Shown: positions 1 through 8,830 of the stretch, in pieces
Position numbering within the stretch: the first letter of the stretch is position 1
How the letters are laid out: each line of letters starts with the position of its first letter
Program-made: the position numbers and the translations under genes
The notes under the pieces: model-generated
What the model was told of the DNA's origin: nothing
The model's input: the letters and a program-made list of their open reading frames with translations, nothing else
The model's database searches: none
Assembly (NCBI GenBank): GCA_036010965.1
Contig: DASCMO010000068.1
Span: 4,811 to 68,810, forward strand
Reading direction: 5' to 3'
Length of the DNA stretch: 64,000 bases
Source of the DNA: GCA-2686265 sp036010965
GTDB taxonomy: Bacteria; Planctomycetota; UBA1135; GCA-002686595

Positions 1-1
1 C

Positions 2-229
2 GAGGTCTGGGAAGTGGTCGAACTGACGGGCAGCAAGGCGCGCATCGCATCCGGTGGCGGATCGACCCGAGAGGTCTGCCTGCCTACGGCCGTGGAGACA
101 CACCTGCGCTCCGGTGATGTCCTGCGAGCCGAGGTGGACGAGGTCGGTGCCGTTCGGCTCTTCCGCTGCTATCCGCCCCAGGCCCGAGCCCTGCTATGCA
201 CGGGCGGGGATGGCGCAGAGCGTAACTGA
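2..229 (+). CDS. C-terminal fragment of an unrecognised protein
   Basis: The frame is open from the left edge of the window to a TGA at 227-229, so this is probably the end of a gene that begins outside. The 75 visible residues contain a pattern of short beta strands, with GDVLRAEVDE near the middle, vaguely like the small DUF3006 beta-barrel family. That resemblance is weak and no function is proposed. A GTG at 14 could also start a 71-residue protein, but the open frame upstream makes truncation the simpler reading. Confidence 0.4.
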   Translation, partial: EVWEVVELTGSKARIASGGGSTREVCLPTAVETHLRSGDVLRAEVDEVGAVRLFRCYPPQARALLCTGGDGAERN

Positions 230-442
230 GTCGAACCCTGGTCCCGGGATATCATCGGGAGCTCAGCCAGCCGTACGGAGGGCTGGGGTAGGGCTCGTTA
301 CGGCGTCTGATAATATACGTTATGTTGCACCCCTGAGATGCGTTCCAGCAAACGAGGTCGCCCTTGCGCCCGCATTCGCACTCCTTTGCCCCTTATGGGA
401 AGAGCCCAGGCCAGGGTGGAAGGCTAGGATCGCAGCAACGCA

Positions 443-688
443 ATGCCCTCCAAGTACTGCTTCAAGGATTCCAATCGTGTGTGCGACCTCACCTGTAAGG
501 CCGCCTTTGAAGTGGATGACCCGGTCGACAACGTCGACTGCTACTTCATCTGGCTCGCCTACCACTTCGGCGAGGGCTTCTACGAGATCAAGCGCACGCT
601 GGAGAACAGCGCTGGTCCCGGTGGTCCAGGAGGCCCCGGTCCTCCAGGGGCCAGTCCGAAAGGCCCAAAGGGCTTTCCGAACAACTGA
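443..688 (+). CDS. Small Cys-rich protein with collagen-like tail
   Basis: An 81-residue protein of unknown function. The first half has cysteines at 6, 14, 18 and 33, spaced like a small metal site or disulfide core, and an acidic-aromatic helix follows. The last 25 residues are a Gly-Pro-rich, collagen-like stretch (GPGGPGGPGPPG). There is no signal peptide and no clear ribosome binding site. A weak hairpin at 796-809 lies downstream. The patterned cysteines and the amphipathic middle make a real gene more likely than a chance frame, but it could be spurious. Confidence 0.5.
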   Translation: MPSKYCFKDSNRVCDLTCKAAFEVDDPVDNVDCYFIWLAYHFGEGFYEIKRTLENSAGPGGPGGPGPPGASPKGPKGFPNN

Positions 689-1021
689 ACCGCGGGGCTC
701 GTGAGCTCGACAGCATCGGTGAAGCCAGGCCCGCCGTCCGGTAGTCCCCGGGGCTGAGGATCCGGTTCACTCCCTGCCCCGTCGACCGCCACCTCACCCG
801 CAGGCGGGTTTTGCTGAGGGTGTTCTTCCTCCTCCAGCCTCGACCTTGCCTGGCGCCAAAAAGTCCCCTCTCCCGATACTGGTCCCTGTAGGGGTTCGCC
901 CTACAATCACGCCCCTCGCGAGCGGTGCACGACCCAGTTTCAGGCGTCCTTGCGCCAGGTTCGCCCTCCACCGCTAGTCCTGGGACTCCTCCCAGGTGCA
1001 CCTGCCAACCAGCACCAGCCG
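689..1021. other. Non-coding stretch upstream of sdhC
   Basis: About 330 bases without a convincing gene. It holds the weak hairpin at 796-809 and presumably the promoter of the succinate dehydrogenase operon. A TACAAT hexamer at 902-907 could be a -10 element, but no good -35 box stands at the right distance. The sdhC frame is open back to 950, but residues encoded before 1022 look like translated non-coding DNA. Confidence 0.4.
796..809 (+). terminator. Weak hairpin, possible terminator
   Basis: ACCCG and CGGGT are separated by a four-base loop and followed by TTT. The stem is only five pairs, so this is a weak candidate for ending transcription of the small gene at 443-688. Confidence 0.3.
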
Positions 1022-1861
1022 ATGCCCTCCTCCACCGCCGCAGTCGCCCCCCGACAGGGGCTGGGTGCCACATTGCGTAGGGACCGTTGGTGGATCGAAC
1101 CACTCTGGACAGGTCTCGGGTTTCTCACCTTCGTCCTCTACTCCTCTTGGGCGGCCTTCCAAGGGGAGCACTACTACGCCGAGACGTACCTCTCACCGTT
1201 CTACTCTCCGCTGCTCTTCGTGGACAGCGATGCGGCCGGTGCCGCCCCCCTGCTGCACGCATGGTTCGGGGCCTGGCCACAATCACTCGGGTCGATCTGG
1301 CCCTCATGGGTGCCCAACTCCCCCGCCCTCTTGATTCTGGCCGCCCCCCTCTCCTTCCGAGCGACCTGCTACTACTACCGCAAGTTCTACTACCGGGCGT
1401 ACTTCCTGTCCCCGCCGGGGTGTGCGGTCGGTGGGGCCCGTCAGGGGAAGTACCGCGGCGAGACGCGCCTGTTCCTGCTCCAGAACATCCACCGCTACAC
1501 GCTGTACATAGCGCTCTTCTACATCGTCATCCTCTACTACGACGCCTACCAGGCCTTCTTTGATTCCCAGGGCACCCCCGGTATCGGAGTGGGCAGCGTC
1601 ATCCTGCTCGTCAACCCGACCCTCCTGGCCTGCTACGCTCTCGGCTGCCACTCCTTTCGACACCTGATCGGTGGCAAGCTCGATTGCTTCTCCTGCGATG
1701 CCCTGTCGGACACACGCAAGAGCGTCTGGGACAAGGTGACGGTGATGAACGGCCGCCACATGATGTGGGCCTGGTTCAGCCTCGTTTGGGTCGGGTTCAC
1801 GGACCTCTACGTTCGGCTGGTGTCCATGGGCATCTGGACCGACTGGAATACCTGGTCGTGA
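1022..1861 (+). CDS. sdhC: Succinate dehydrogenase/fumarate reductase membrane anchor subunit
   Basis: This 279-residue integral membrane protein anchors the SdhAB catalytic subunits and carries the quinone and probably the heme site of complex II. About five hydrophobic segments are visible, with several histidines near helix ends (for example around NIHRYTLY, CHSFRHL and NGRHMM). Identity rests mainly on position directly upstream of sdhA and sdhB. I chose the ATG at 1022 because the 24 residues before it look non-coding. The stop TGA overlaps the GTG start of sdhA, implying translational coupling. The anchor is of the single large-subunit type. Confidence 0.82.
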   Translation: MPSSTAAVAPRQGLGATLRRDRWWIEPLWTGLGFLTFVLYSSWAAFQGEHYYAETYLSPFYSPLLFVDSDAAGAAPLLHAWFGAWPQSLGSIWPSWVPNSPALLILAAPLSFRATCYYYRKFYYRAYFLSPPGCAVGGARQGKYRGETRLFLLQNIHRYTLYIALFYIVILYYDAYQAFFDSQGTPGIGVGSVILLVNPTLLACYALGCHSFRHLIGGKLDCFSCDALSDTRKSVWDKVTVMNGRHMMWAWFSLVWVGFTDLYVRLVSMGIWTDWNTWS

Positions 1862-3693
1862 GTTCCCTGGCCGAGATCCAGACCATCGACCACGACGTGG
1901 TCGTCATCGGTGCCGGCGGTGCTGGCCTGCGAGCCGCTATCGAGTGCTCTGGGAAGGGACTGTCGACCGGTCTGGTTTGCAAGTCGCTCCTGGGAAAGGC
2001 CCACACAGTGATGGCTGAGGGGGGGTGCGCAGCGGCCCTGGGCAACTCCGATCCGAGGGACAACTGGAAAGTCCACTTTCGCGACACCATGCGCGGCGGG
2101 AAGTTCCTGAACCAGTGGCGCATGGCCGAGTTACACGCCAGGAACGCCCCCCAGGAAGTCCGATTGCTGGAGGAATGGGGCGCGGTATTCGATCGCAATC
2201 AGGAAGGCCTTATAGGCCAACGCAACTTCGGGGGGCACCGCTTCCCGCGCCTGGCTCACGTGGGGGACCGCACGGGCCTCGAGATGATCCGCACCCTCCA
2301 GGATCACGGGATCCACCAGGGGATCGAGGTCTACATGGAGTGCACCGCCCTGGAGTTGATCCGGGTGGACGGAAGCATCTGCGGAGTCCTGGCGTACTGG
2401 CGCGAGACCGGCCGATTCGTCCTGTTTCGCACGAAGGCGGTCATCCTTGCGACCGGCGGCGGCGGAAAGGCGTGGCGCATCACCTCCAACTCCTGGGAGT
2501 ACACCGGAGACGGGTTCTCCCTGGCCTACGACGCTGGTGCCGAACTCGTGAACATGGAATTCACCCAGTTCCATCCCACCGGGATGGTCTGGCCGCCCTC
2601 GGTCCGGGGCATCCTGGTCACCGAGGGTGTGCGCGGCGATGGCGGGATCCTGACCAACAGCAAGGGCGAGCGCTTCATGTTCCGCTACATCCCGGAGCGT
2701 TTCGCAGCCGAGACCGCCGACACGGAAGAGGAAGCCGAGCGCTGGCTCGACGGCGACAAACAGGCCCGGCGACCCCCGGAGCTCCTCACCCGTGACGTGG
2801 TCGCCCGAGCCATCACCCAGGAAGTGAAGGAAGGTCGCGGTTCGCCGCACGGCGGGGTGTTCCTCGACATCGCCAGCAGGCGACCGGCCGATTACATCCG
2901 GCGAAAACTGCCGTCGATGTACCACCAGTTCAAGGAACTGGCCGAGGTGGACATCACCACGGACCCCATGGAAGTAGGCCCGACCCTGCACTATTTCATG
3001 GGCGGTATCCGAGTCGACTCCGACACACAGCAGACCTGCGTTCCGGGACTCTTCGCCTGTGGAGAGTGCTCCGGAGGAATGCATGGCGCGAACCGACTGG
3101 GCGGCAATTCACTCTCGGATCTGCTGGTGTTCGGCGCTCTGGCCGGTCAAGGGGCCTTCGAGTACATCAGCGCAATCGGCGATCATCCCCACCCACCAGA
3201 GACAATCGTGACCGCTGCCATCCGGCGAGCCACAGGCATCCTCAACAGGGAGGAGGGAGCAAACCCGTATCTGGTACACGAAGAGCTGCAGACGATCATG
3301 AACGACGGCGTCAACATCGTTCGGGACAGCGAGGGGCTTGCCCTCGCCATCTCTCAGTTGGAGACGCTGAAAGCGGACGTCGAGGGTGTGCGAGCGTCGG
3401 GCTCCTCCCAGTACAACCCCGGCTGGCATGAGGCCCTGTCCCTGCACTCTCTGATGATCACGGCCGAAGCCGTAACCCGTGCGGCCCTCATGCGCGAGGA
3501 GAGCCGCGGAGCCCATACCCGAACAGACTTCCCCGGGGAACAGGAAGCCTGGCAGAAGGTTCACGTCGTGACGAAGCGCGGCGAGGACGGCCGCATGCAC
3601 GTTCGACAGGAGAACGCTCCCGAACCGCCGGCCGAACTACTCAGCATCGCCACGGCCACCCTGGAAGAACTCGAAGGAGAGGCCAGTGCCTGA
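1858..3693 (+). CDS. sdhA: Succinate dehydrogenase/fumarate reductase flavoprotein subunit
   Basis: Flavoprotein subunit that interconverts succinate and fumarate. Translated from the GTG at 1858 (611 residues), it has the dinucleotide-binding motif GAGGAG at 18-23, a histidine at 49 in the KAHTVMAEGG motif that normally binds FAD covalently, a glycine-rich active-site segment (RGDGGILTNSKGERFM) and HGANRLGGNSLSDLLVFG near the end of the FAD domain. Length is normal for the family. A longer open frame runs back to 1684 but overlaps sdhC in another frame and is rejected. The gene overlaps sdhC by four bases and sdhB by eight, so the three form one operon. Confidence 0.96.
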   Translation: MSSLAEIQTIDHDVVVIGAGGAGLRAAIECSGKGLSTGLVCKSLLGKAHTVMAEGGCAAALGNSDPRDNWKVHFRDTMRGGKFLNQWRMAELHARNAPQEVRLLEEWGAVFDRNQEGLIGQRNFGGHRFPRLAHVGDRTGLEMIRTLQDHGIHQGIEVYMECTALELIRVDGSICGVLAYWRETGRFVLFRTKAVILATGGGGKAWRITSNSWEYTGDGFSLAYDAGAELVNMEFTQFHPTGMVWPPSVRGILVTEGVRGDGGILTNSKGERFMFRYIPERFAAETADTEEEAERWLDGDKQARRPPELLTRDVVARAITQEVKEGRGSPHGGVFLDIASRRPADYIRRKLPSMYHQFKELAEVDITTDPMEVGPTLHYFMGGIRVDSDTQQTCVPGLFACGECSGGMHGANRLGGNSLSDLLVFGALAGQGAFEYISAIGDHPHPPETIVTAAIRRATGILNREEGANPYLVHEELQTIMNDGVNIVRDSEGLALAISQLETLKADVEGVRASGSSQYNPGWHEALSLHSLMITAEAVTRAALMREESRGAHTRTDFPGEQEAWQKVHVVTKRGEDGRMHVRQENAPEPPAELLSIATATLEELEGEASA

Positions 3694-4435
3694 CCGCAAG
3701 TTCAGGCTATGGCGTGGCAACGCGGACGCTGGTGGGTTTGGCGAGTATGACATTGAGGTAGGCGAGGGAATGGTAGTCCTGGACGCCATACTCCGAATAC
3801 AGGCCGAGCACGCCAACGACCTGGCCGTTCGCTGGAACTGCAAGGCGGGCAAGTGTGGCTCCTGCAGCGTTGAGATCGACGGTAAGCCCAAGCTGGCCTG
3901 CATGACCCGGCTCTCAGACTACGAACCGTCCGAGACTGTCACGGTACAACCCATGAAGACCTTCCCGGTCATCCGGGATCTGGTAACGGACGTCTCCTGG
4001 AACTACCAGCAGAACAGGCGCATCGCTCCCTTCAAGCCGGGCCCTCCCGGCTCAGACGGCCAGTACCGCATGAAGCAACAGGATGTGGACCGGGTTCAGG
4101 AGTTCCGCAAGTGCATCGAGTGCTTCCTGTGCCAGGACGTGTGCCACGTGCTCAGGGACCATGGCAGGCACGATGACTTTGTCGGGCCACGGTTCATGAT
4201 TCGCCTTGCTGGGCTCGAAATGCATCCGCTGGATACAGCGGACAGGATCCCCGCCACGCGCTCCGAGTTCGGCTCGGGATACTGCAACATCACCCGTTGC
4301 TGCACCGATGTCTGTCCAGAGCACATCGTCATTACGGACAACGCCATCATTCCCATGAAGGAACGCGTGGTGGACCGATTCTACGACCCGATCGCGTGGA
4401 TTCTGCGCAAGCTCTTCAGCCCGTCGAGGGCGTGA
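3686..4435 (+). CDS. sdhB: Succinate dehydrogenase/fumarate reductase iron-sulfur subunit
   Basis: This 249-residue electron-transfer subunit passes electrons from FAD to quinone. Cysteines 52, 57, 60 and 72 form the plant-ferredoxin-type 2Fe-2S site. The C-terminal half has CIECFLCQDVC and CNITRCCTDVCP for the 4Fe-4S and 3Fe-4S clusters. The GTG start lies inside the end of sdhA. The gene converges with the histidine kinase that ends at 4510. Confidence 0.96.
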   Translation: MPDRKFRLWRGNADAGGFGEYDIEVGEGMVVLDAILRIQAEHANDLAVRWNCKAGKCGSCSVEIDGKPKLACMTRLSDYEPSETVTVQPMKTFPVIRDLVTDVSWNYQQNRRIAPFKPGPPGSDGQYRMKQQDVDRVQEFRKCIECFLCQDVCHVLRDHGRHDDFVGPRFMIRLAGLEMHPLDTADRIPATRSEFGSGYCNITRCCTDVCPEHIVITDNAIIPMKERVVDRFYDPIAWILRKLFSPSRA

Positions 4436-4509
4436 GCACCAAGGCGGGGCAGGGCCCTGGTCATTCCCGCCGAAGTGGGCGGCGCCGATGTCCCCTCCTC
4501 ACGCGACGC

Positions 4510-5760
4510 TCAGGCGCGGGGCAGCCGGACGACACAGCGTGTCCCCACGCCTGGCAGGGACTCGATCCAGAGCCGTGCCCCGAGGCCGTCGATGCACTCA
4601 AGGATGCTCACGGTGCCGAAGCCCGTTCCACCTCGCCCGCTGGCACCGGCCCGAAGTAGATCGAGGTCCGCGCGTTGCATCCCCCTCCCACTGTCCGCCA
4701 CCACGATCTGCACGCCGTCTATCTCGCGCTCGATCGAAAGCGACACCTCCGTACCCGGAGGGCAGGACTGGATGCCGTTCAGCACCAGGTTGCGCAGGAC
4801 CCGCCTCAGGAGTCCAGGCCGCGTACGCAGGGTCGGCGCGTCGACGAGGTCGGCGTAAATGGTGACCTCACTGCCGCGCCTGGCGATGCGTCGGGCGCCC
4901 TCCAGTTCGCGCTTGAGTAAGGGACCGAGGGACACTTCTTCCCAGGGTTCGCTCGTACCCCCGTGCAGGAAGTCACGGCACAAGGAACGGAGCTCTCCCA
5001 GGGTTCGCGCAAGTTCCTCCGACCCTTGAGCTCCTTCGATCCCGCGCTCCAGCTGAAAGGTCGCAAGGGAAGCCAGGTGCCTGCAGTCGTGTGCGACGGC
5101 CGCAGCTCGCGCCCCGAGACGAGACAAGCGTGCCGTCTCCGCGCCGGCGCCCAGGTCGCCCAGGCGCTCCACGGTTGCGAGCTGCGCGCTGATCGACTCC
5201 ATCTGCGGACCATCGATGTCAATCGCACGAGGAGCTTCCAGCCACAAGAGTCCCCCGCCAGGGGCCCGGGCGATCCAGGCCTGCCGGCTCCCCCGCGCGA
5301 CGGGGCCAGGCAGCCGCATCAGGTCTCCGCAATTGAGGCGGCGTGCGAGGTCACCGAGGGGCAGGCTGCGTTCCAGGAGAACCAGCTCGCCTAGGCGCAG
5401 GCCATCCACTCTCCCCCGACACCAGCGCAGGCCTCGTTGGCCGCGCCATAGGGCCAGACTCGCACCCGCGGCAGCCACGGCCCGGCCCAGGGAAGCGGCC
5501 AGCCCATCCTCACCGCGAGCCAAGGCGCCGAGGGCACATTCGGCCACCCCCTCGGACCCCATCAGAGGTGCGCTCGAGAGCCGCCTGGAGGCAGTGGATT
5601 CCACGCTCGAGAGTCTGCCTTGGAAACGGCCCAGGAAGAAGCCACTAGTAGAGGCCCCGGGGGCTGGCCGTTCCCGTGGGGGACATTGCGCTACGCGCAG
5701 GAAACACGAATGGAGGGGCCAGGAGCCCTGGGGCCGGTCCTGCCCTTTGCCTGTACACAT
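4510..5760 (-). CDS. Orphan sensor histidine kinase with GAF-like N-terminus
   Basis: A 416-residue soluble histidine kinase. The phospho-acceptor histidine is probably H224 in AAVAHD, the N box is LRNLVLNG, and the ATP-lid glycine motifs are DSGRGM and GRGGTGFG. Residues about 70-190 look like a GAF-type sensor domain, and no transmembrane segment is seen. I chose the ATG at 5760 because GGGGGAGGG sits just upstream; the frame is open further back to 5853. No response regulator lies next to it, so its partner is unknown. It is divergent from the HEAT-repeat gene at 5953 and convergent with sdhB. Confidence 0.85.
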   Translation of the reverse strand: MCTGKGQDRPQGSWPLHSCFLRVAQCPPRERPAPGASTSGFFLGRFQGRLSSVESTASRRLSSAPLMGSEGVAECALGALARGEDGLAASLGRAVAAAGASLALWRGQRGLRWCRGRVDGLRLGELVLLERSLPLGDLARRLNCGDLMRLPGPVARGSRQAWIARAPGGGLLWLEAPRAIDIDGPQMESISAQLATVERLGDLGAGAETARLSRLGARAAAVAHDCRHLASLATFQLERGIEGAQGSEELARTLGELRSLCRDFLHGGTSEPWEEVSLGPLLKRELEGARRIARRGSEVTIYADLVDAPTLRTRPGLLRRVLRNLVLNGIQSCPPGTEVSLSIEREIDGVQIVVADSGRGMQRADLDLLRAGASGRGGTGFGTVSILECIDGLGARLWIESLPGVGTRCVVRLPRA

Positions 5761-5952
5761 CGCTCCCTCCCCCACTAGGATGGTGAGCGGGTTACTACCC
5801 GTTTCGCGCGCCGTGACCCTCAGCCCCCAGACTCCGATCCAAGCTCCTGGCACGGGCCTTGCTACCAGGCCACCCGAATCGACTGACCTGTCGAGCGCCG
5901 TCGCTTACCGGCGAGCGGCCTGTGGGGATCCCAATTACCGATACACCGACCG

Positions 5953-8052
5953 ATGATGATGAAGAAGCTGCTTCTCCTTTGCGCCCTGCTCACCGCAGGG
6001 GCTCTCGGCCTTCAGGAAACCTCTCAAGGGCACGGCGGCACCTACCGCGGCCCCGGCGACACGGTCCCGCCCGGTGGCGGCGGTGGCGGCGGCGGCGGCG
6101 GACCGGCCACGCCCGGCCCTGCGGGTCCCGCCACCCCCGGCCCTTCGGGCCCCTCGACCCCCGGCCCGGCCTCGCCCGGAACCCCCGGCGGTGCGGGTCC
6201 CGCACGCCCCTCGACAGGCGGCGGCGCGCAAGCTGGACCCGACCTCACGGTCTGGCAGTTCTGGTGGGGCTTCAACAAGGACCCCTACCTGAACCTCAAG
6301 GCACACATCCACTCGGCGAGCACCCTCACGGGAAGCGACGAATTTTTCCTCGGCCAGGGCCAGCAGACCTCGGCCAAGGACAACCTGCGGCCTTCGGAAG
6401 AGACCATCCGTCAAAAGGTGGTCCCCGCACTGCTGGATGCGCTCGACAAGGAGACCAACAACGACATCGTCACCGCTTGTCTGATGGCCCTGGCCAAGAT
6501 CGGTGACTCGGAATCCGAGGACGGCGTCTCCAAGTTCGAGCAGGTGATCAGACCCTTCCTGAGCGATGCGAACCAGGAGATCAAGGAGACGGCAGCCCTG
6601 GCCCTCGGAATCCTGGCCAACCCGGCGTCGATCGAGACGCTGCTCGGGATCATGAACGACATGCCCGACGCGCGGGCTCTGACCAGTGACGAGGGTGGGA
6701 TCAACTACCGTACCCGCGCCTTCGCCGCTTACGGCCTGGGCCTGATCGGCAACCGCACCGAGGACATCGAGACCCGGCGCACGATCGTGCGGTCCCTGTG
6801 GGAGATTCTTGAGTCTCCCCGTCAATCGACCCGCGACGTCAAGGTCGGGGCTCTGATAGCCCTGGGCCTCGTCCCCCTCGACATCGGCCCCGCGGCCGTC
6901 GAGGACGAGGCCACAGACGAAGGTGAACTGACGATCGAGGACTGGACGCGCAAGGAGCAGATCGCATACCTGATCGAGTTCTTCCTCGCAGAGAGGGACA
7001 AGGACAAGCACTACCTCGTGCGAGCTCATGCTCCGCACGCCATCGCGCTCCTGCTCGACGGCGCCCCGGAGTTTAAAACCCAGGTGGTCGATGCGCTCGT
7101 TCCGTTCGTGCGCAAGCGCGCGCCGGGTCAGGCGGAACTGCGACAAAGTTGCACCCTGGCGTTCGGGCAGATCGGTGACCTGGATGAGGACCCCGAGGAC
7201 AAGCAAATCCGCGCGGCCTTGATCGACGCCGTAGGCAACAGCGATGCCCAGACCAAGAACTTCAGCATTATCTCCGCCGGGCAGGTCGGAGGGCGGCCTG
7301 GCACCGGAGACACTCCACTGGCCGGCGAGAAAGAGATGCGTGCGCACCTGATGAAGCATCTCTCGCGCGGCAAGAGCCAGCTCAAGCCCTGGGCTGGTCT
7401 CGCCATCGGCGTGATGGAGCGATCCTTGCTGGACAAGGGGCAGACGCCCTCTTCGGACGCCCTCGGCGCCCTGCGCATCAAGCTGCGTGAAGAGGGAGCT
7501 CCCTCACAGGTCGGGGCTTACGCCATCGGACTGGGTATCGCACGTGACAGCGAGTCGGCCTCGCTGCTGCTCGAAAAGCTGGACCGCATCTCGCAGGACG
7601 AGCCCCGTGGCGATATCGCTGTGGCCCTTGGTCTGATGAATGCCGCAGAGGCGATCGAGCCGATCCAGAAGATCGTTCAGGCCTCCAAGTACCGCTCGGC
7701 CCTGCTCAAGAGCGCGGCCATCTCTCTGGGCCTCCTGGGAGACAAGAATGCCGTGCCGGAGCTGACGAGCATGCTACGCAACGAGGCCAAGACCCTCTCT
7801 ACCCAGGCAGCGATCGCGTCGGCCCTGGGGTTCATCGGTGACTCGCGCTCCATCGACCCCCTGGTCGAGATGCTCCAGAGCACTGATGTGACGGCCAAGG
7901 CGCGCGCCTTCGCTGGTGTGGCCCTGGGGATCGTGGCGGACAAGGAGACCCTGCCCTGGAACTCCAAGATCTCCGTCGACATCAACTACCGAGCCAACAC
8001 GACGACCCTGACCAGCGCCTCCGACGGAACCGGCGTGCTGGACATCCTCTAG
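5953..8052 (+). CDS. Exported HEAT-repeat protein with Gly/Pro-rich linker
   Basis: A 699-residue protein with a signal peptide (residues 1 to about 20), then a low-complexity linker of poly-glycine and repeated PATPGP/PSTPGP units to about residue 95, then a long helical array. Repeated segments such as TACLMALAKIGD and AALALGILANPAS are typical of HEAT repeats, so it probably acts as a periplasmic or surface scaffold for protein binding. No catalytic motif is visible. It is monocistronic and followed by a good terminator at 8083-8110. Downstream of about residue 130 the repeats continue to the end. Confidence 0.85.
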   Translation: MMMKKLLLLCALLTAGALGLQETSQGHGGTYRGPGDTVPPGGGGGGGGGGPATPGPAGPATPGPSGPSTPGPASPGTPGGAGPARPSTGGGAQAGPDLTVWQFWWGFNKDPYLNLKAHIHSASTLTGSDEFFLGQGQQTSAKDNLRPSEETIRQKVVPALLDALDKETNNDIVTACLMALAKIGDSESEDGVSKFEQVIRPFLSDANQEIKETAALALGILANPASIETLLGIMNDMPDARALTSDEGGINYRTRAFAAYGLGLIGNRTEDIETRRTIVRSLWEILESPRQSTRDVKVGALIALGLVPLDIGPAAVEDEATDEGELTIEDWTRKEQIAYLIEFFLAERDKDKHYLVRAHAPHAIALLLDGAPEFKTQVVDALVPFVRKRAPGQAELRQSCTLAFGQIGDLDEDPEDKQIRAALIDAVGNSDAQTKNFSIISAGQVGGRPGTGDTPLAGEKEMRAHLMKHLSRGKSQLKPWAGLAIGVMERSLLDKGQTPSSDALGALRIKLREEGAPSQVGAYAIGLGIARDSESASLLLEKLDRISQDEPRGDIAVALGLMNAAEAIEPIQKIVQASKYRSALLKSAAISLGLLGDKNAVPELTSMLRNEAKTLSTQAAIASALGFIGDSRSIDPLVEMLQSTDVTAKARAFAGVALGIVADKETLPWNSKISVDINYRANTTTLTSASDGTGVLDIL

Positions 8053-8082
8053 TCCCCACCCCTCCCGAGAGATGTGGGAAGC

Positions 8083-8110
8083 CCGCCCCGGCCGCCGCTG
8101 GCTGGGGCGG
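8083..8110 (+). terminator. Intrinsic terminator after the HEAT-repeat gene
   Basis: An 11-pair GC-rich stem (one G-U pair) with the six-base loop GCCGCT, followed by ACCTTTGTTT. It lies 30 bases after the stop of the HEAT-repeat gene. The T tract is interrupted, so termination strength is uncertain. Confidence 0.6.
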
Positions 8111-8278
8111 ACCTTTGTTTCAGGCCGCAGGCCGCCGGTGAGCGCCCTGAAGGGCCGTTCTCATGAGGCCTGAAGCAATAATTGCTCGGGCCGCGTATCC
8201 TTTTGCAACCGCCAAACTTCTCGATTGCGGGAAGCGCCTGGGGCCAATGCGGCCCTGGACACACCGCTCGGTCGCGAC

Positions 8279-8830
8279 TCACGCGGCCGGGCGGCTCTTA
8301 TTCCGGAACTCGCGTGCCAATCCGAGCGACGAGCCCACGGCCAGCAGCGCCAGCACGATCGCCACGGTGAGCTGGGCGCGGGCCAGGCCTCGTGCGCGCG
8401 CACTCCGAGCGGCCTCCAGATCCGCCACGTGTGACGCCAGGTTTCCGAGAGTCGAAAGCCATGGTTCGCGGAGGGAAGGTGTCAGGCCGGCCAGCGCCTG
8501 CTCGAGCCCATTCAGGTGTTCGCGCGCGGCGCCCGGCTGGCGCAAGGTGAGGGCGACGTACACCACCCGTTCCCACAGCCACGGATCCTCTGGAAAGCGC
8601 CGCGCTCCTTCACTCCCCGCGAGCAGGGCCGCATCGAGCGCGCCTCCAGTGTGCAGGACGTGGAACTCGTTCTGCCAGCGTCGCAACGAATCGCCCTCGG
8701 CCCGGGCCGCGTCAAGTGCCTGAACGAAGCGGCCCTCGACGACGAGGCGCACCGGATCATCACCCTGCTGATCGTTGAGCGTGCCCAGCCCGCTGCCCGC
8801 GAGGGCGAGGATCCAGGCTCCCATCAACAT
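8279..8830 (-). CDS. Small membrane protein with TPR-like helices
   Basis: A 183-residue protein not recognised as a named family. It has a hydrophobic N-terminus (signal peptide or anchor), a helical Ala/Leu/Glu-rich middle resembling tetratricopeptide repeats, and one hydrophobic segment near residues 148-170. It could be an outward-facing repeat protein held by a C-terminal anchor. Its ATG overlaps the stop of the upstream fused spermidine-synthase-like gene by one base (TGATG), so the two are translationally coupled and may work together. Confidence 0.7.
   Translation of the reverse strand: MLMGAWILALAGSGLGTLNDQQGDDPVRLVVEGRFVQALDAARAEGDSLRRWQNEFHVLHTGGALDAALLAGSEGARRFPEDPWLWERVVYVALTLRQPGAAREHLNGLEQALAGLTPSLREPWLSTLGNLASHVADLEAARSARARGLARAQLTVAIVLALLAVGSSLGLAREFRNKSRPAA

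Noticed and set aside
264..286. CAGCC...GGCTG hairpin as a terminator for the first gene fragment
   Set aside because: The stem is short and no T tract follows.
309..314. GATAAT as a -10 promoter element
   Set aside because: No matching -35 hexamer about 17 bases upstream; left out as a feature.
588..1103. 171-residue minus-strand frame
   Set aside because: Low complexity and antisense to the small protein and the sdhC leader; no motif.
2131..3084. 317-residue open frame on the minus strand inside sdhA
   Set aside because: It is the antisense shadow of a high-GC gene whose product is unmistakable, and shows no family motif of its own.
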